From the NCBI GenBank assembly GCA_017303875.1, contig JAFLBP010000007.1:62001-126000 (forward strand): 64,000 nt of DNA. Reading direction: 5' to 3'. The notes beneath the pieces were generated by a model. That model was given only the letters and a program-made list of their open reading frames with translations, did no database searches and was not told where the DNA came from. The position numbers and the translations under genes were made by a program. This DNA is from Chitinophagales bacterium (GTDB lineage: Bacteria > Bacteroidota > Bacteroidia > Chitinophagales > Saprospiraceae). Shown piece after piece: positions 10,351-19,656 of this stretch; the stretch's first letter is position 1; each line of letters opens with the position of its first letter.

Positions 10351-11001
10351 ATGAGTAAGACTTTTTACCTGTTTGGTGCTTTTCTGCTGCTGCAAATCAT
10401 ACCCTTGGGGGCACAGGATACCAGCGTTTATTTTTCCAATCGACGTACTGAAATTGGCCTGAACATCACGGGGGTGCTGGCTAATTTTTTAAATGCGGAA
10501 GGCTCAAATTTGCCGGTCGATCCGTATTTGTTCAGCCTGAAAGTAGTTCGAAAAAATACTTTTCGCCTGGGCTTGAATACTAAGTTAAAGAAGTTTTCAG
10601 ATTTTAGCGACGGGTTTAATCAGCGAACGGTCAGGGAGCAGACCTTTCAGGTGCGCGCTGGGGTAGAGCGTCGGATCGCCATGCACCCGCGGCTTTTGGT
10701 ACACTGGGGCGGCGATATACTTGCGGAAGTAAAAAATAACCGCGTAGAATCGCTGGGTGGTTTCGGGCAGGCGACGCTGCGCAACAACTCAGCAGGCGGT
10801 GGCCTGGGGCCGGTGCTGGGCCTGCAATTTGCCCTGACCCGTCGCATCACGCTGTCGACCGAGGCGGCCATGTATTTTATGGCAAGGCGGGTGCGCGAAC
10901 GCCAGGATTTTGATTTCGGCCCTCCGGTCGATCGTTCGCGAACGGAATATGTCTTTAATCCCTATGTACCCAGCTCTCTTTACCTAAACATTGCTTTCTG
11001 A
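10351..11001 (+). CDS. Exported small beta-barrel protein (pair member 1)
   Basis: 216 residues. A signal peptide ends near residue 21 (PLGAQ). The mature sequence alternates polar and hydrophobic residues and has Gly/aromatic turns, and ends in SSLYLNIAF, an aromatic last residue as in outer-membrane barrels. It shares the phrase ITLSTEAAMYF with its downstream neighbour (ITLSTEAMLL), so the two are likely diverged paralogues. The stop TGA overlaps the next ATG by one base, indicating translational coupling. Function unknown. Confidence 0.75.
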   Translation: MSKTFYLFGAFLLLQIIPLGAQDTSVYFSNRRTEIGLNITGVLANFLNAEGSNLPVDPYLFSLKVVRKNTFRLGLNTKLKKFSDFSDGFNQRTVREQTFQVRAGVERRIAMHPRLLVHWGGDILAEVKNNRVESLGGFGQATLRNNSAGGGLGPVLGLQFALTRRITLSTEAAMYFMARRVRERQDFDFGPPVDRSRTEYVFNPYVPSSLYLNIAF

Positions 11002-11612
11002 TGCGTCCTTTACTTGTTTTCGCAGCCCTGCTGCTTTTCGCCATCAATAGTCGGGCGCAATTTTATATTTCTTCAGACAGCACCGCGCCCGCGATTTCGC
11101 CCAAACGCTACAACGAGTATTTTCCGCAGGCCAGAATTACGGCGCTCAATATGACTCCTCTGATCACCTACCTCATTCCGTTTAATCGCTCCAACCCGCG
11201 TTTGGCCGGCCCTATTCAGGCGCGCTTCAGGTATGCGCGCAAGGGCAAGGCGGCCTTTCGCATGGGGTTGGGTGTGAGTATTATCAATAATCTGGACGGC
11301 GACGATACCAATTTTCTGAACATGGAACTTGGCTGGGAGAAGCGACGCAACCTCAGCAAACGCTGGGCTTATGTACGCTCCACGCAGCTCTTTTTTTCGG
11401 CCGGACGGGTCAATGTACCTGGCTCAACGCTTAGTGAGGGGCAGGTACCCGGTATTGGTTTGGGCTGGGGCATGGGCGTGGAATACGCCGTGGCCAAGGG
11501 CATAACTTTATCCACGGAGGCCATGTTGCTGGCGCCATTTCTCAATGACGACGGTTTTAATTTTGAATTTCTTCCGCCTGTGGGGTTGTTCCTGAATTAT
11601 TACATTCACTGA
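11001..11612 (+). CDS. Exported small beta-barrel protein (pair member 2)
   Basis: 203 residues. A signal peptide ends near residue 19 (NSRAQ). Beta-strand-rich mature part ending GLFLNYYIH. The order of features (RFRYARKGKAAFRMGLGVSI, then GIGLGWGMGVEYAVAKGITLSTEAM) parallels the upstream gene. It is coupled to that gene by an ATG overlapping its stop, so the two products may work as a pair in the outer membrane. A strong terminator follows. No named family is recognised. Confidence 0.75.
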   Translation: MRPLLVFAALLLFAINSRAQFYISSDSTAPAISPKRYNEYFPQARITALNMTPLITYLIPFNRSNPRLAGPIQARFRYARKGKAAFRMGLGVSIINNLDGDDTNFLNMELGWEKRRNLSKRWAYVRSTQLFFSAGRVNVPGSTLSEGQVPGIGLGWGMGVEYAVAKGITLSTEAMLLAPFLNDDGFNFEFLPPVGLFLNYYIH

Positions 11613-11670
11613 ACAGGCGAATTTGGCCATTTTTTAGTCAAATTCTGTATAATAATTGCATTAACCTGAA

Positions 11671-11711
11671 AAAAGGTCGCGCGCAGTACCATCCGCTGCG
11701 CGCGACCTTTT
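11671..11711 (+). terminator. Strong rho-independent terminator
   Basis: A 16-bp perfect stem (AAAAGGTCGCGCGCAG at 11671-11686 with 11696-11711) and a 9-base loop are followed by TTATTTTTG. It ends the two-gene barrel operon and separates it from the malate dehydrogenase gene. Confidence 0.9.
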
Positions 11712-11766
11712 TATTTTTGCCCCACTTGAAACAACATTTCACCTAAATTCATAAAAGCCTTAGCAA

Positions 11767-12708
11767 ATGAGCAAAGTAACAGTGGTGGGCGCCGGGAATG
11801 TCGGTGCAACTTGTGCCAACGTACTGGCCCACTCCGATGTGGTCAATGAAGTGGTGCTGATTGACCTCAACGGCAATCTCGCCAAAGGAAAAGCCCTTGA
11901 TACCTGGCAGCAGGCGCCGGTTGATGGCTATTCTACCCGCCTGACGGGCGGCGGTCTTGAAGATTATGCCCTCACCGCCGGTTCCGACGTGGTGGTGATC
12001 ACCGCCGGTATCCCGCGCAAACCGGGTATGAGCCGCGACGACCTTATTAAAACCAATGCCGAAATCGTGGTTTCTGCTACGCGTGAAATCGTGAAGTACA
12101 GCAAAAACCCGATCATCATTGTGGTATCCAATCCGCTGGATGTAATGACTTACGCCTGCTGGAGAGCTTCCGGCCTGAGCGACAAACGCGTGATTGGTAT
12201 GGCCGGCGTACTGGATACCGCCCGCTACCGCGCATTCCTCGCAGAAGCCCTCGACGTATCGCCAAAAGATATTCAGGCCATGCTGATGGGTGGCCACGGC
12301 GACACCATGGTGCCCCTGCCGCGCTACACCACCGTAAGCGGTATCCCCGTAACGGAAATGATCAAAAAAGAACAACTCGACGCCATTGTGCAGCGCACAA
12401 AAGTTGGCGGCGGCGAGCTGGTCAACCTCATGGGTACATCAGCCTGGTATGCACCGGGTGCTGCTGCGGCACAAATGGCAATTTCCATTATCCGCGACGA
12501 AAAACGCATTTACCCTTGCTGTGTGCGTCTCAACGGCCAATACAAACTGAAAGATATTTTCGTAGGCGCGCCGGTTAAATTGGGCAAAAAAGGCGTCAAC
12601 GAAGTCATCAAACTGCGCCTCAAAAAGGATGAACTCGAACTCCTGCATGGCTCTGCCGCTGCTGTTAAAGAAGTGGTTGATGTGCTGGATACGATGAATC
12701 TCTTCTAA
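11767..12708 (+). CDS. mdh: Malate dehydrogenase
   Basis: 313 residues, the normal length for the LDH-like bacterial malate dehydrogenases. The N-terminal Rossmann motif is VVGAGNVGATCA. The substrate-binding loop is GIPRKPGMSRDDL, where the Arg at the lactate dehydrogenase Gln position indicates malate/oxaloacetate specificity. The catalytic His is in MGGHGDTMVP (residue 177). It interconverts malate and oxaloacetate with NAD in the citric acid cycle, in the cytoplasm. It follows a strong terminator and so has its own promoter. A hairpin (12719-12773) follows the stop. Confidence 0.96.
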   Translation: MSKVTVVGAGNVGATCANVLAHSDVVNEVVLIDLNGNLAKGKALDTWQQAPVDGYSTRLTGGGLEDYALTAGSDVVVITAGIPRKPGMSRDDLIKTNAEIVVSATREIVKYSKNPIIIVVSNPLDVMTYACWRASGLSDKRVIGMAGVLDTARYRAFLAEALDVSPKDIQAMLMGGHGDTMVPLPRYTTVSGIPVTEMIKKEQLDAIVQRTKVGGGELVNLMGTSAWYAPGAAAAQMAISIIRDEKRIYPCCVRLNGQYKLKDIFVGAPVKLGKKGVNEVIKLRLKKDELELLHGSAAAVKEVVDVLDTMNLF

Positions 12709-12718
12709 AGGCGTCTGT

Positions 12719-12773
12719 GAGCCTGGGTGTTTTCAATTTGCGCCCTGTGGTGCATCGCAAAACACTCAGGCTC
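12719..12773 (+). terminator. Hairpin after malate dehydrogenase gene
   Basis: GAGCCTGGGTGTTTT (12719-12733) pairs with AAAACACTCAGGCTC (12759-12773) with one G-U pair. There is no following T-tract, so it may be a weak terminator or an RNA-stability element. Confidence 0.45.
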
Positions 12774-12797
12774 CACCAATTGTAACTATTACTGAGT

Positions 12798-13343
12798 ATG
12801 TCTGATTTTACCCCCATCCCTCATCCGAGTTTCTGGGAGAATATTGTAACGGTAAACAGTGGAGAAACCCTGGCAGAAATGGCAGAAGAAAAACCCGTCA
12901 TGCTGGTTTTTTTGCGCTTTTTCGGTTGCTCTTTTTGTCGGGAAGCGATCAGCGACATCGCTAAACGCCGCAAAAAATTGGAAGCGAGCGGTGTGCGTAT
13001 CGTGATGGTTCACATGGCCGCCGAGACGGACCTGGCCGACAAGTTTTTTAAGCGCTATAAACTTTTCCCGATCGACCACGTGTCTGACCCGGCGCGTACC
13101 TGGTACCAGGCCTTTGGTTTGGGAAATGCCACACCCCAGCAATTATTCGGTTTTATGAACTGGATTCGCGGCTTTCAGGCCAGTGTGCTGGAGGGGCATG
13201 GCGCAACTTTCCAGGACGACAGCCTCGGCGACGGTTTCCAGATGCCCGGCGTTTTTGTATTGCATAAAGGAGAAATTAAAAGCTCGTTTATCCATAAAAA
13301 TGCCTACGATCGACCCGACTATGAGCAAATTTGCTCGTTTTAA
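12798..13343 (+). CDS. Peroxiredoxin-like (AhpC/TSA-type) protein
   Basis: 181 residues, no signal peptide. The thioredoxin fold starts with ETLAEMAEEKPVMLVFLRFFGCSFCREAISDI; the CSFC pair is Cys44-x-x-Cys47. The later GDGFQMPGVFVLHKGEI strand-turn is typical of the AhpC/TSA antioxidant branch (peroxiredoxin-like proteins related to FAM213/PRXL2). A thiol-dependent peroxidase or reductase role is inferred, in the cytoplasm. It stands alone between malate dehydrogenase and the M14 peptidase genes. Confidence 0.8.
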   Translation: MSDFTPIPHPSFWENIVTVNSGETLAEMAEEKPVMLVFLRFFGCSFCREAISDIAKRRKKLEASGVRIVMVHMAAETDLADKFFKRYKLFPIDHVSDPARTWYQAFGLGNATPQQLFGFMNWIRGFQASVLEGHGATFQDDSLGDGFQMPGVFVLHKGEIKSSFIHKNAYDRPDYEQICSF

Positions 13344-13465
13344 TCGGCCGAAGTGTATTTAGCTCCTCATTGCCCCCCCCTGCGCACGCTTGTGATTTTC
13401 CAAAAGTGCGCCCGCCGCTGCGGCACCCTACATCTTTTTATTCACCCTAATTCTGACAAGTTTCC

Positions 13466-15832
13466 ATGAAAAAAATCTGCGCGTTGCTGTTTTTCAGCCT
13501 GCTGCTCCATCAGCTTTTTGCTCAAGCTGTAGAAAAATACGCGCGGGTGTCCGTGCATCTGGGCGAACAAACGCCTGCACAACTCAGTGCGCTCGGACTG
13601 GAAACCGATCACGGTTTATGGGCGGGTACCAAGTTCTGGATTGCTGAAGTAAGCGAAGCCGAACTTCAGTTGCTCCAAAATGCCGGGTTTGGCGTAAAGG
13701 TGCTGATTCCGGATGTGATGGCCTATTATCTGGGGCATCAGGAAGAAGACCTGACCCGGCAGCGCAGCAACGATTGTGCTGCGGCGACAAGCCCCTGGCC
13801 GGTTCCGGCCAATTACCAGCCCGGTTCTATGGGCGGCTACCCAACCCTTTCTGAAACAGAAGCTATATTGGATGAAATGCGGGCAAAATTTCCGCAGCTT
13901 ATCACCGCAAAAGCGCCCATCAGCACCACCCTCCAAACCTGGGAAGGCAACCCCGTCTGGTATGTTCGTATGTCGGACAATGCCGACAGCGATGAAGCGG
14001 AGCCGGAAGTGCTGTACACGGCGCTGCATCATGCCCGCGAGCCGAATGGTTTGTCGCAAATGCTGTATTTTATGTGGTTTTTGCTTGAAAATTATCAAAA
14101 TCCGGAATACCCGGAGCTTAAATATCTGCTAGACAATACGGAATTGTATTTTATCCCTTGTGTCAATCCGGATGGTTACCTGTTCAATCAACAAATTGCG
14201 CCGCAAGGCGGCGGGATGTGGCGCAAAAACCGGCGCGACAACGGCAATGGAACGGATGGCGTAGATCTGAACCGCAATTACGGCTTTTCATGGGGTTTGA
14301 ACAATTCTGGTTCTTCGCCCAATCCGCAGTCGGACGTATACCGCGGCCCCTCGGCTTTTTCGGAGCCGGAAACACAAATGATCCGGGATTTTGCACAGGC
14401 ACATGAGTTTGTTTTTGCACAACATTACCACACCTCTGGCAACCTGTTCATTTACCCCTGGGCCTATAATAATACACTCGCCGATTCCAATTTTTATTAT
14501 TTCGGACGGCTTTTTACCCGCGACAACAACTATCGTTACGGCACAGCAGGACAAACTGTAGGGTATTCCGTCAACGGCGACTCGAACGACTGGCTGTACA
14601 GCGAATCGGGCACTTTTGTGTTTACGCCGGAAGTAGGCCCCACCTTTTGGCCCGCTCCGGATCAGATCATCCCGCTCAACCAAAGCACCATGTGGATGAA
14701 TCTGAGCATGGCGCTTTCGGCCCTGCATTTCGGAGTGCTCAGCAGTACCGGCCCGGAGAACATCATCGGTTTGAATAGTACGCTTCCCATTGAAGTGACG
14801 CGTTATGGCCTCCTGGATGGAGATTTTACCCTTACGGTGACGCCGGTTTCGGCTAATGTGCTTTCGCCGGCATTCAGCCAGACCTTTGCGGTAGAAAAAT
14901 TTAAGCCCCGCACCTTTGAATATCCCTTGCAGGTGAGCCCTTCGGTCCTTTCCGGCGATATTATTCGACTGGAAATTACTCTGAGTAACGGCAGCTACAG
15001 CAAGTCGACCATTGTGGAAAAAGTCTTTTTGGTCGGCAACGGTACGGTGCTTGTTTCGGATGATTTTGCAACAGCCGACAATTGGAATACGGCCGAAGGC
15101 ACCTGGGATGCCGATACCGATCATTTTTTCTCTGCACCGAGCAGCCTCGGCGATTCTCCCGGCGGCTTCTACGAGGCGGATGCTTTCAACACGATTATTT
15201 TAAAAAATCCGATACTGATTCCGCAGCAAGCTGCCAAGGCCACGCTACAATATTGGGCGCGTTGGCAAACGGAACCTGTTTATGATTTTGTGCAGGTTAT
15301 GGCTGTATTTGAAAGCGGCAATGAAGTGCCTTTGTGCGGCTTGTTTACCAAGCCTTCTCAAAACCAACTCGTAAAGGATCAACCGGTGTATGATGGTTTT
15401 CAGAGTGCCTGGGTGGCTGAAAGTATCGATTTGGGCGCTTATGCAGGCTTGCCAATACGCATTGCGTTCCGGCTGCGCGCCGACAATGGCGCGGAGCAAG
15501 ACGGTTTTAATGTGGATGATATTCGGGTAAGCTATTTTGCCGGTGGCTTAGTGCATACACAGGATTTGGACGGGCAGGATTTTCGCGTTCAGGTGCAGCC
15601 CAATCCGGCAGATGCCTATACTGAAATCAGCTGGACGGGTTTTGCCGGCTCTGAAAAAATACAGCTCCGCCTGAATGATATTTTGGGTAAAACGGTTTTG
15701 GACATTGAACAGCCCGCAGCTGCGGGTAAATACCGGATTGCTACGGCACATTTGTCGCCCGGCGTATACACCTGGCAAGTGGTGGATAAAACACAGGCCC
15801 GCACCTTAAGTGGAAAACTATTGATTCATTAA
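13466..15832 (+). CDS. Secreted M14 zinc carboxypeptidase with T9SS type A sorting domain
   Basis: 788 residues. A signal peptide ends near residue 19 (LLHQLFAQ). The M14 catalytic domain spans about 120-430. The first zinc ligands are in HHAREPNG (His189 and Glu192), the substrate-binding NPDGY and WRKNRR..DLNRNY follow, the third ligand is in the QHYHTSGN segment, and the catalytic Glu is in FTPEVGPTFWP. About 525-700 is a MAM/jelly-roll-like domain (DDFATADNWNTAEGTWD). The C-terminal 80 residues are a type A sorting domain (QPNPADAYTEI, ending LSGKLLIH). It releases C-terminal amino acids from peptides outside the cell. Confidence 0.92.
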   Translation: MKKICALLFFSLLLHQLFAQAVEKYARVSVHLGEQTPAQLSALGLETDHGLWAGTKFWIAEVSEAELQLLQNAGFGVKVLIPDVMAYYLGHQEEDLTRQRSNDCAAATSPWPVPANYQPGSMGGYPTLSETEAILDEMRAKFPQLITAKAPISTTLQTWEGNPVWYVRMSDNADSDEAEPEVLYTALHHAREPNGLSQMLYFMWFLLENYQNPEYPELKYLLDNTELYFIPCVNPDGYLFNQQIAPQGGGMWRKNRRDNGNGTDGVDLNRNYGFSWGLNNSGSSPNPQSDVYRGPSAFSEPETQMIRDFAQAHEFVFAQHYHTSGNLFIYPWAYNNTLADSNFYYFGRLFTRDNNYRYGTAGQTVGYSVNGDSNDWLYSESGTFVFTPEVGPTFWPAPDQIIPLNQSTMWMNLSMALSALHFGVLSSTGPENIIGLNSTLPIEVTRYGLLDGDFTLTVTPVSANVLSPAFSQTFAVEKFKPRTFEYPLQVSPSVLSGDIIRLEITLSNGSYSKSTIVEKVFLVGNGTVLVSDDFATADNWNTAEGTWDADTDHFFSAPSSLGDSPGGFYEADAFNTIILKNPILIPQQAAKATLQYWARWQTEPVYDFVQVMAVFESGNEVPLCGLFTKPSQNQLVKDQPVYDGFQSAWVAESIDLGAYAGLPIRIAFRLRADNGAEQDGFNVDDIRVSYFAGGLVHTQDLDGQDFRVQVQPNPADAYTEISWTGFAGSEKIQLRLNDILGKTVLDIEQPAAAGKYRIATAHLSPGVYTWQVVDKTQARTLSGKLLIH

Positions 15833-15836
15833 AATT

Positions 15837-16178
15837 ATGACCATACAGGAAGCGCAGGCGCGCGTTGACGAATGGATTAAAACCATTGGCATTCGCTATT
15901 ACAACGAGTTGACCAACACGGCCATTTTGATGGAAGAAGTGGGTGAAGTAGCCCGCCTGATGGCGCGTATTTATGGCGAACAATCTTTTAAAAATCCGGA
16001 ACAGGCCCAGAGCGCACCCGCTGAACTGGCCGATGAAATGGCGGATGTCTTGTTTGTGCTGATTTGTCTGGCTAACCAGACCGGGACGGATTTGAGTGCC
16101 GCGCTGGAGAAAAATTTAGAGAAAAAGACCATACGTGATGCTGCCCGCCACGCCGGAAATGCGAAGCTAAAGCCTTGA
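15837..16178 (+). CDS. MazG-like nucleotide pyrophosphohydrolase
   Basis: 113 residues, one MazG-type all-alpha domain. The first metal-binding helix carries MEEVGEVARLMAR (an EExxE-type motif) and the second carries DEMADVLFVLICL (DExxD), the four-acid site of MazG and dUTPase-2 type enzymes. Such proteins hydrolyse nucleoside triphosphates to monophosphates and pyrophosphate and act as house-cleaning enzymes; the substrate here is unknown. It begins 4 bases after the M14 stop, so the two are probably co-transcribed although unrelated in function. Confidence 0.88.
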   Translation: MTIQEAQARVDEWIKTIGIRYYNELTNTAILMEEVGEVARLMARIYGEQSFKNPEQAQSAPAELADEMADVLFVLICLANQTGTDLSAALEKNLEKKTIRDAARHAGNAKLKP

Positions 16179-16202
16179 GTTTCGCCCATTTCATTACCTT
16201 TG
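16175..16202 (+). promoter_or_regulatory. Putative Bacteroidota promoter for M4 peptidase gene
   Basis: TTG (16175-16177), a 17-base spacer, then TACCTTTG (16195-16202) matches the Bacteroidota -33/-7 pattern (TTTG and TAnnTTTG), although the spacer is about 2 bases shorter than the usual 19. It supports a start for the peptidase downstream of 16202 rather than at the first in-frame ATG. Confidence 0.45.
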
Positions 16203-16283
16203 TTGAAAATTTCGTCTGAATTGGCGATGTTTTATCAGAAACCTCACCTGATACCGATTTACTATTATCTAAACCGCTTCTCG

Positions 16284-19200
16284 ATGAAGAAATTACTCTC
16301 CCTTCTGTGTCTGTTGGCGCTTGCCGGACAGGCATTTGCACAAAGTGCAAAAAAAGTTGTTCCCCCTGCTGATAAAAGCTACACCCCTGAGCAACGCGCC
16401 ATTCAATGGCCCGGTAAAGGTGCTGTGCCGCCGGCAGAAAATCCTTTCAAGCTGCCTTCCGGTCCGGTAAAAACCATGCCGCCGCTTCAGGTGAAACAGG
16501 CCGATGCAAGCTTGCGCATTGAGCGCGACGCGCAGGGCATGCCCATCTGGTTTGAGGGGCGCACCGCCGCTTCCGGCGACGCTGCCGACGCCCGCCCGGC
16601 GGCCGAACGCGCACTGGACTATGTTGCGAGCCTGCAACCTGCGGGCCTGCGCACCCCTGAGCAGGCATTTCGCGTAAGCAGTACCGAGCAGGATGAACAA
16701 GGCGAATGGCATGTGCGTTTGCAGCAGCAGTTTCAGTCGCTGCCCGTTTATGGCGCCGAAATGATCGCGCACACGCGCAAAGGCGCTTTTGAACTCCTGA
16801 ACGGTCGTTATTTTCCTACACCGACATTGTCTACGACCATTCCGGTGTTGAATGCCGAAATGGCTATTGAAGCCGTCAAAAATCATATCGGCCGCGATAA
16901 AGTAAAAACAAACTGGACGGCGAAGGAGCTGGCCATTATCGGCGAGACCCAAGCCTTCCGCGCTACCTTAGTAGTATATCACCCGCAACAAGATGCCGGC
17001 GCCGAGCGCCTGACCTGGCATGTGAGCGGGCATCCGAACCTGATGCGCCGTGTGGTTTATTTTATTGATGCAAGCGATGGCAGTGTGCTCAACCAATACG
17101 ATCATACCTGCAATTTCACCGGCAAGCACATTGCGCATACACATACCGAATACGAAAACGATGGTGGGGAGCCTTTTGCGCCGCCACCGCCGCCGCCCAC
17201 GGCCGCAGTGACTGCTACCGGATTGGATCTGCTCAATGTGAACCGCACTTTCGGCGCCTGGCAGGTTGCTGCCGGCAATATCGTTATGGAAGATGCCAGC
17301 AAGGCTATGTTTAACAGCAGTGCTTCGCAGATGCCCGATGAGCCGGTAGGGGCCATTGTAACCCTTAATGCCCTGAACACTTCTCCGGAAACTTCACAGT
17401 TCAATTTTGACTTTGTTTCCTCTACTTCTACCACATTTAACAACAAAACTGCGGTAAGTGCGCACTGGAACAGTATTGTGAGTTATGATTATTACCGCAG
17501 CACTTTTAACCGCAACTCCATCAATGGTACGGGAGGGAATATCATCTCTTTTGTGAATGTGGCCGAAAGCGATGGCTCTTCCATGGAAAATGCCTTCTGG
17601 AATGGCAATGCCATGTGGTACGGCAATGGTGGTTCGGCCTTCAAGCAGCTGGCGCGCGGCCTGGATGTCGGCGGGCATGAAATGACCCACGGGGTAATTG
17701 AAAAAACCGCCAACCTGGAATACCAGGATGAAAGTGGCGCGCTCAATGAATCCTTTGCCGATATTTTTGCAGCCATGATTGACCGCGACGACTGGAAAAT
17801 CGGAGAAGACGTTATCAATACCGGTATTACCCCCAATAACGCCCTGCGCAGCCTGGAAGATCCGCACAATGGCGTCGCTTCCAGTCACCCGCTCTGGCAA
17901 CCCAAACACGTGAACGAGCAATACAACGGCACAGAAGACAACGGTGGCGTACACATCAACAGCGGTATCGTCAACCACGCGTTTTACCGTTTTGCAACCA
18001 ATGCCTCAGTGGGCAAAGACAAAGCCGAACAGGTATATTACAAGGCGCTGCGCGATTATTTGGTGAAATCCAGCCAGTTTATCGACAGCCGCCTTGCCGT
18101 TATTCAGGCTGCCAACGACTTATATGGCGCTACAGTGGCCAACGCTGCCGCAGCGGCATTTGACGCCGTAGGTATTCTGGGCAGCCAGCCCGGTGGCAAC
18201 TACCTTGGCCAACTGAGCGTAAATCCGGGTAATGACCTGGTTTTTGCGACCACCAACAATCAGCAGCAATTGGTGCTGGTGAACGGGTCGGGTACAGTAC
18301 TGGGCCCCTTGTTTACACAGGGTGTGAAAAGCCGTCCGAGTGTACGCGACAATGGCGAAGAGTTTGTGTTTGTAGCCAACAGCGGCCACATTATGGGCGG
18401 CGTGCTGGTATACAACCCGAATGGCAGCATTTCACCGCAAATTTTTGAACTGAGTGATGCCCCGATCTGGCGCAATGCAGCACTTTCCAAAGACGGCCGA
18501 TTCTTAGCCGCCATTACCGAAAATCAGGAAGACCGGATTTATATCTACGACCTGAGCGATCCGCTCTTCACTTCCGAAACCTTTTTCCTGTACAACCCGA
18601 CGTATTCTCAGGGACAGATCACCGGCGAGGTAAAATATGCCGATGTGCTGGAATTTGATTATTCGGGTGAATACCTCATGTATGATGCGTACAATGAGTT
18701 GAGCAACAGCCAGGGCCAGGATTTGAGCTACTGGGATATTGGTTTCCTGCAATTTTTCAAGAACGGTCAGTTTACAAGTGGCGGTAATCCATTTATCTCC
18801 AAACTGTTCAGCGGTTTGCCGGAAGGTACAGGTATCGGAAACCCGACAATTGCCAAAAACTCGCCTTATATCATTGCCTTTGATTTTATTGATGAACTCA
18901 ACAACCGCTATGATATTTATGGTGCAAACGTGGAAACCGGCGACTATGATGTCATCGTTGCCAACAACGGTTCCTTAGGCTGGCCCAATTACAATCGCCT
19001 CGACGATAAAGTATTGTACGAGCGCGATGGCGGCGCGGCCTACAGCTTGCGCCTGCAACCCGTGCAAAGCAACAAAATCAAAGGACAGGGCGCCGCTACC
19101 AATTTCCTCGGAAGCCATTTCTGGGGTGTCTGGTATGCCAATGGCGACCGCAGCCTTGCTGTAGATTCCGATGAGCCACAGGTGCTGGGACAGGCCCTGA

Positions 19201-19439
19201 GCATCAGCCCTAACCCGGCGAGCAACTATACCAACCTGCGCTTCACGGCCACTACTGATGCCGAGGTGCAGCTCGAGTTGTTCAATCAGCTTGGTCAGCG
19301 TGTATTCGGACAGGTGCTGCAAGCTGCAAGCGGTGAAAATCAGGTGGATATTAATGTGCAGGGTCTGCCTGCCGGCGCTTATGTACTGCGCCTTGGTTCC
19401 GGCAATGCCCTCCTGAGCAGCGTGTTGATGGTCAAATAA
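16284..19439 (+). CDS. Secreted M4 (thermolysin-like) metallopeptidase with T9SS type A sorting domain
   Basis: About 1051 residues from the ATG at 16284, chosen because MKKLLSLLCLLALAGQAFAQ is an ideal signal peptide. An in-frame ATG-less extension to 16200 would bury it. An FTP-type propeptide (about 60-260) precedes the catalytic domain. The zinc site is HEMTH (465-469), with the third ligand in GALNESFADIFAA, and the active-site His in DNGGVHINSGIVNHAFY. Residues about 620-930 form a WD40/PD40-like propeller. The end is a type A sorting domain (SISPNPASNYTNL, ending SSVLMVK). It is a broad-specificity extracellular endopeptidase, next to the serpin gene. Confidence 0.93.
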   Translation: MKKLLSLLCLLALAGQAFAQSAKKVVPPADKSYTPEQRAIQWPGKGAVPPAENPFKLPSGPVKTMPPLQVKQADASLRIERDAQGMPIWFEGRTAASGDAADARPAAERALDYVASLQPAGLRTPEQAFRVSSTEQDEQGEWHVRLQQQFQSLPVYGAEMIAHTRKGAFELLNGRYFPTPTLSTTIPVLNAEMAIEAVKNHIGRDKVKTNWTAKELAIIGETQAFRATLVVYHPQQDAGAERLTWHVSGHPNLMRRVVYFIDASDGSVLNQYDHTCNFTGKHIAHTHTEYENDGGEPFAPPPPPPTAAVTATGLDLLNVNRTFGAWQVAAGNIVMEDASKAMFNSSASQMPDEPVGAIVTLNALNTSPETSQFNFDFVSSTSTTFNNKTAVSAHWNSIVSYDYYRSTFNRNSINGTGGNIISFVNVAESDGSSMENAFWNGNAMWYGNGGSAFKQLARGLDVGGHEMTHGVIEKTANLEYQDESGALNESFADIFAAMIDRDDWKIGEDVINTGITPNNALRSLEDPHNGVASSHPLWQPKHVNEQYNGTEDNGGVHINSGIVNHAFYRFATNASVGKDKAEQVYYKALRDYLVKSSQFIDSRLAVIQAANDLYGATVANAAAAAFDAVGILGSQPGGNYLGQLSVNPGNDLVFATTNNQQQLVLVNGSGTVLGPLFTQGVKSRPSVRDNGEEFVFVANSGHIMGGVLVYNPNGSISPQIFELSDAPIWRNAALSKDGRFLAAITENQEDRIYIYDLSDPLFTSETFFLYNPTYSQGQITGEVKYADVLEFDYSGEYLMYDAYNELSNSQGQDLSYWDIGFLQFFKNGQFTSGGNPFISKLFSGLPEGTGIGNPTIAKNSPYIIAFDFIDELNNRYDIYGANVETGDYDVIVANNGSLGWPNYNRLDDKVLYERDGGAAYSLRLQPVQSNKIKGQGAATNFLGSHFWGVWYANGDRSLAVDSDEPQVLGQALSISPNPASNYTNLRFTATTDAEVQLELFNQLGQRVFGQVLQAASGENQVDINVQGLPAGAYVLRLGSGNALLSSVLMVK

Positions 19440-19470
19440 GCCCTTCCGCGCAGTTTACTGTGTATTATTT

Positions 19471-19511
19471 ACTGCCACGAATGCTCCGAAATAAGGTGTG
19501 TTCGTGGCAGT
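19471..19511 (+). terminator. Rho-independent terminator after M4 peptidase gene
   Basis: ACTGCCACGAA (19471-19481) pairs with TTCGTGGCAGT (19501-19511), followed by GTTTTTTAG. It lies 31 bases past the stop. The CACGAATGC/TTCGTGGC wording recurs in the hairpin at 28.95 kb. Confidence 0.8.
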
Positions 19512-19656
19512 GTTTTTTAGCGCTTGTACGGAAATACATCCATCAACGGCAAGTGGCATCCTGAACTGCTAAAAATGGCAGAACGCCCTGCGCGCGCAAA
19601 CCATTTTTTTGCACAAATCGTCGTAAGTACATTCACTAACACAAAAACGATCTATT

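Noticed and set aside
18240..19130. Second separate gene for the propeller part of the M4 peptidase
   Set aside because: The frame is continuous from the catalytic domain to the sorting domain without a stop or internal signal peptide.
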